Shown here piece after piece: positions 60,294 to 61,989 of a stretch of DNA of 61,989 bases; position 1 is the stretch's first letter; the number at the start of each line of letters is the position of its first letter. The position numbers and the translations under genes are program-made. Below the pieces are notes generated by a model, which saw nothing but the letters and a program-made list of their open reading frames with translations, ran no database searches and had not been told where the DNA came from. The stretch lies in assembly GCA_034927285.1 (NCBI GenBank), contig JAYFQF010000047.1, positions 1-61,989 on the forward strand, written 5' to 3'. Source of the DNA: JAYFQF01 sp034927285. GTDB taxonomy: Bacteria; Bacillota; Peptococcia; DRI-13; UBA5745.

Positions 60294-60644
60294 ATGTTGT
60301 TTGTCTGCTATCCTAAGTGCACCACCTGCCAGCGGGCCAAAGCCTGGCTGGAAGCCCATGGAGTGGAATATACGTTGCGCGATATCAAAACCCATAACCC
60401 CAGCCGGGAAGAGCTGGCAGATTGGCAGAAAAAAAGCGGTCTGCCCTTAAAAAAATTTTTTAATACCAGCGGTCTGCTCTATAAATCCATGGAGTTGAAG
60501 GACAAGCTGCCGGAAATGAGCCAGGAGGCTCAGCTGGAGCTTTTGGCCGGCGACGGCATGCTGGTGAAGCGGCCGATCTTAGTGGGCCGGGATTTCGTTT
60601 TGGTAGGGTTTAAGGAATCCCAGTGGGAAGAGATGGCGCTGTAA
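60294..60644 (+). CDS. ArsC/Spx-family thioredoxin-fold protein
   Basis: The 116-residue protein begins MLFVCYPKCTTCQRAKAWLEAHGV, with a CTTC redox motif, DIKTHNPSREELADW, LKKFFNTSGLLYKSM and the C-terminal KRPILVGRDFVLVGF. The family includes arsenate reductases (ArsC) and Spx-like regulators; in anaerobes such proteins are often untested. GAGGAGGAG precedes the ATG. Confidence 0.88.
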   Translation: MLFVCYPKCTTCQRAKAWLEAHGVEYTLRDIKTHNPSREELADWQKKSGLPLKKFFNTSGLLYKSMELKDKLPEMSQEAQLELLAGDGMLVKRPILVGRDFVLVGFKESQWEEMAL

Positions 60645-60670
60645 CCGGCGGCGGACCGGGTATTCAATAC

Positions 60671-60745
60671 GCCGTCAGCCAAGAGGCCGTCAGCCGGGAC
60701 GCCGGTATCCAGAAGGCCGGTATCCAGGACACCGGCAGCTAAGAA
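60671..60745. repeat. 15-bp tandem repeat array (five units) after the ArsC-like gene
   Basis: Units GCCGTCAGCCAAGAG, GCCGTCAGCCGGGAC, GCCGGTATCCAGAAG, GCCGGTATCCAGGAC and ACCGGCAGCTAAGAA. One frame is open through the array and encodes pentapeptides (AVSQE, AVSRD, AGIQK, AGIQD), but it is out of frame with the upstream gene. Confidence 0.8.
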
Positions 60746-60751
60746 GTGAAT

Positions 60752-60806
60752 AGAGCGTATCGCAAAACGGCTTGGCCCGGGACCGTTTTGCGGTACGCTC
60801 TTTTTT
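60752..60806 (+). terminator. Terminator after the repeat array
   Basis: AGAGCGTA-CGCAAAACGG pairs with CCGTTTTGCG-TACGCTCT, one mismatch, then six T. The rest of the gap to 60986 shows no gene I can support; a 88-codon frame there lacks a ribosome binding site. Confidence 0.9.
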
Positions 60807-60986
60807 ATCTTGATTCAGCAGATGCTTTTCGCCTGGAAGAAGGAGACATTACAAAAAGAAAACAGGGACTATTATTTTACGGCAAATCAGGCTCCGGGGC
60901 AATTTACTTCTTTATTAAGCCGTGCTATGGTTGTAACAGGAAACTGATGAAACGGTTGAAAAATAAAACAAACGGAGGTATCCCAA

Positions 60987-61703
60987 ATGAACGAGACCAA
61001 CCCCAAGTGTAAAATAAAAATTGTAGAAAACGGGCCCTACCTTGTTTCAGGAAATATTCCGCTTTCAGAACAAATCATCGTTGCCAAAGGCAGAGAATAT
61101 GAATTTCAGGCCGGGCGGGAACTGCCTCAGGCGGAAGAATACGCCCTCTGCCGCTGCGGCAGGTCAAAGAATCCGCCTTTTTGCGACGGAAGCCACCAGA
61201 ATCACAATTTCCACGGAAGAGAAACAGCCTCCAAAAGGCAGTACCATGAGAGGGCAGAGATAATGGAAGGGCCGGAAATAAATCTTCTGGATGACGGACG
61301 CTGCGCGTTTGCCCGCTTTTGCCACAGAAAAAACGGCAATGTATGGGATCTGGTGGAACATTCGGACATCGGCAACAACCGGGACGAGGCCATCCGCGCC
61401 GCCAGCGACTGTCCCGCCGGCCGGTTGACTGCTGTGGATATCCATGGCACAGAGCATGAGCATAAATATACCCCTTCGATCGACATCCTGCAAGACCCGG
61501 AAAGGAACGTAAGCGCAGGCATCTTCGTCAAAGGCCATATTCTGATTGAATCGGCGGACGGCACTCCCTATGAAGTCCGGAACCGCGCGGCCCTTTGCCG
61601 CTGCGGCGAATCGGAAAATAAACCCTTTTGCGACGCCACCCACGTCGTCGTGCAATATCTGGACGGCGCGGCCAAAAGGAGCGCCGGCACGAAAAAGGAA
61701 TGA
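60987..61703 (+). CDS. CDGSH iron-sulfur domain protein with divergent Fer4 domain
   Basis: ATG with GGAGG upstream; 238 residues. Two CDGSH-type [2Fe-2S] motifs are seen: CRCGRSKNPPFCDGSH (about 55-70) and CRCGESENKPFCDATH (about 207-222). Between them is a divergent single-cluster ferredoxin segment (CAFARFCHRKNGNVWDLVEHS, then a CPAG). This three-part architecture is known in bacteria; role is probably electron transfer or redox sensing. Cytoplasmic. Confidence 0.88.
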   Translation: MNETNPKCKIKIVENGPYLVSGNIPLSEQIIVAKGREYEFQAGRELPQAEEYALCRCGRSKNPPFCDGSHQNHNFHGRETASKRQYHERAEIMEGPEINLLDDGRCAFARFCHRKNGNVWDLVEHSDIGNNRDEAIRAASDCPAGRLTAVDIHGTEHEHKYTPSIDILQDPERNVSAGIFVKGHILIESADGTPYEVRNRAALCRCGESENKPFCDATHVVVQYLDGAAKRSAGTKKE

Positions 61704-61731
61704 CTTGGACAAAGCGGCGGCAGAAGGACGT

Positions 61732-61920
61732 TTATAAATGCAAGCCCATGGCAGCTGTTCGCAACTTGAAAAAATTTTGGTAAATCCCTTCTTGCTTTAT
61801 AAGCTCATCATGGGTTCCTTGCTGCATAATTCTTCCGCAATCAACCACCAAAATCTGATCGGCATTTCGCACAGTACTCAGACGGTGCGAAATAGAGATC
61901 AAGGTTTTGTCCCGGGTCAA
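61732..61920 (-). pseudogene. C-terminal remnant of an ABC exporter ATPase
   Basis: The minus-strand frame encodes LTRDKTLISISHRLSTVRNA, then ADQILVVDCGRIMQQGTHDE and LIKQEGIYQNFF, the H-loop and tail of an ABC exporter nucleotide-binding domain. Directly upstream in the same frame is a TAA at about 61946, and Walker A, signature and Walker B are missing, so the gene is broken here. The rest may lie beyond the window in another frame. Confidence 0.7.
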
Positions 61921-61989
61921 CTGGCAATACAGCCTTTTACATTGGTCTTAAATTTTTATTGAGGCGTTCAATCATCCATGATAAGCGGC

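Noticed and set aside
60746..61012. 88-codon frame between the ArsC-like and CDGSH genes
   Set aside because: It begins inside a terminator hairpin, has no ribosome binding site and no recognisable sequence.

Overview
The window reads as chromosomal DNA of a fairly GC-rich, probably anaerobic member of the Bacillota (Clostridia or a neighbouring class). Supporting points: a sporulation membrane protein (YlbJ) beside tmcAL, a guanine-type purine riboswitch over a long pur operon, single-chain PurL with an archaeal-type IMP cyclohydrolase, phosphate acetyltransferase, DUF1836 and DegV proteins, and AGGAGG-type ribosome binding sites throughout. Genus cannot be fixed from the sequence.

Layout. 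1-4.1 kb: end of a nickel/peptide-type solute-binding protein, then an AT-rich patch with a broken ECF sigma gene, a WG-repeat fragment and two unknown genes, one a putative lipoprotein. 4.3-6.9 kb: a three-gene ABC importer of the NMT1/SsuA type. 7.3-12 kb: a secreted protein, a FIST sensor with an aldehyde dehydrogenase, and an IclR regulator. 12.4-24.5 kb: promoter, guanine-type riboswitch, terminator, then purE-C-F-M-N-O-H(transformylase only)-D-L ending in a hairpin terminator. 24.5-31.5 kb: paired half-size chromate transporters, a zinc macrodomain hydrolase, DegV, DUF1836, an atypical tRNA-like gene with its own promoter and terminator, rsmD, a coiled-coil protein and an Lsa-like ABC-F protein. 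31.6-37.1 kb: HAD phosphatase, azlCD, ylbJ, tmcAL, pta. 37.2-45.1 kb: a decayed fragment, helD, an ATC-hydrolase-like gene, a marR-ftsH operon divergent from an Mrp-type Fe-S carrier ATPase, and an EamA transporter whose leader contains a terminator. 45.4-50.4 kb: a GntR regulator divergent from a symporter interrupted by one in-frame amber codon, an AprA/FrdA-like flavoprotein and a two-cluster ferredoxin. 50.5-60.3 kb: a ten-gene Mrp-like cation/proton antiporter operon with four separate antiporter-type subunits and no MrpA. 60.3-62 kb: an ArsC/Spx-like protein, a double-CDGSH protein and an ABC exporter remnant.

Working together: the pur operon would carry PRPP to IMP except for adenylosuccinate lyase (purB), which is not in the window; excess guanine or hypoxanthine should fold the aptamer and terminate transcription. 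The Mrp-like operon is one tightly overlapped unit, implying one membrane complex. The GntR cassette looks like uptake plus reductive metabolism of an unidentified organic acid. Short-period tandem duplications, often 15-16 bp, recur in intergenic gaps, and low-complexity in-frame linkers occur in several conserved proteins, suggesting a genome prone to strand slippage.

Most attention-worthy: the tRNA-like gene at 28.2 kb (no U33, a bulged acceptor stem, but dedicated promoter and terminator), the four-subunit antiporter complex, the amber-interrupted symporter, and the terminator lying between any possible promoter and the EamA start codon.
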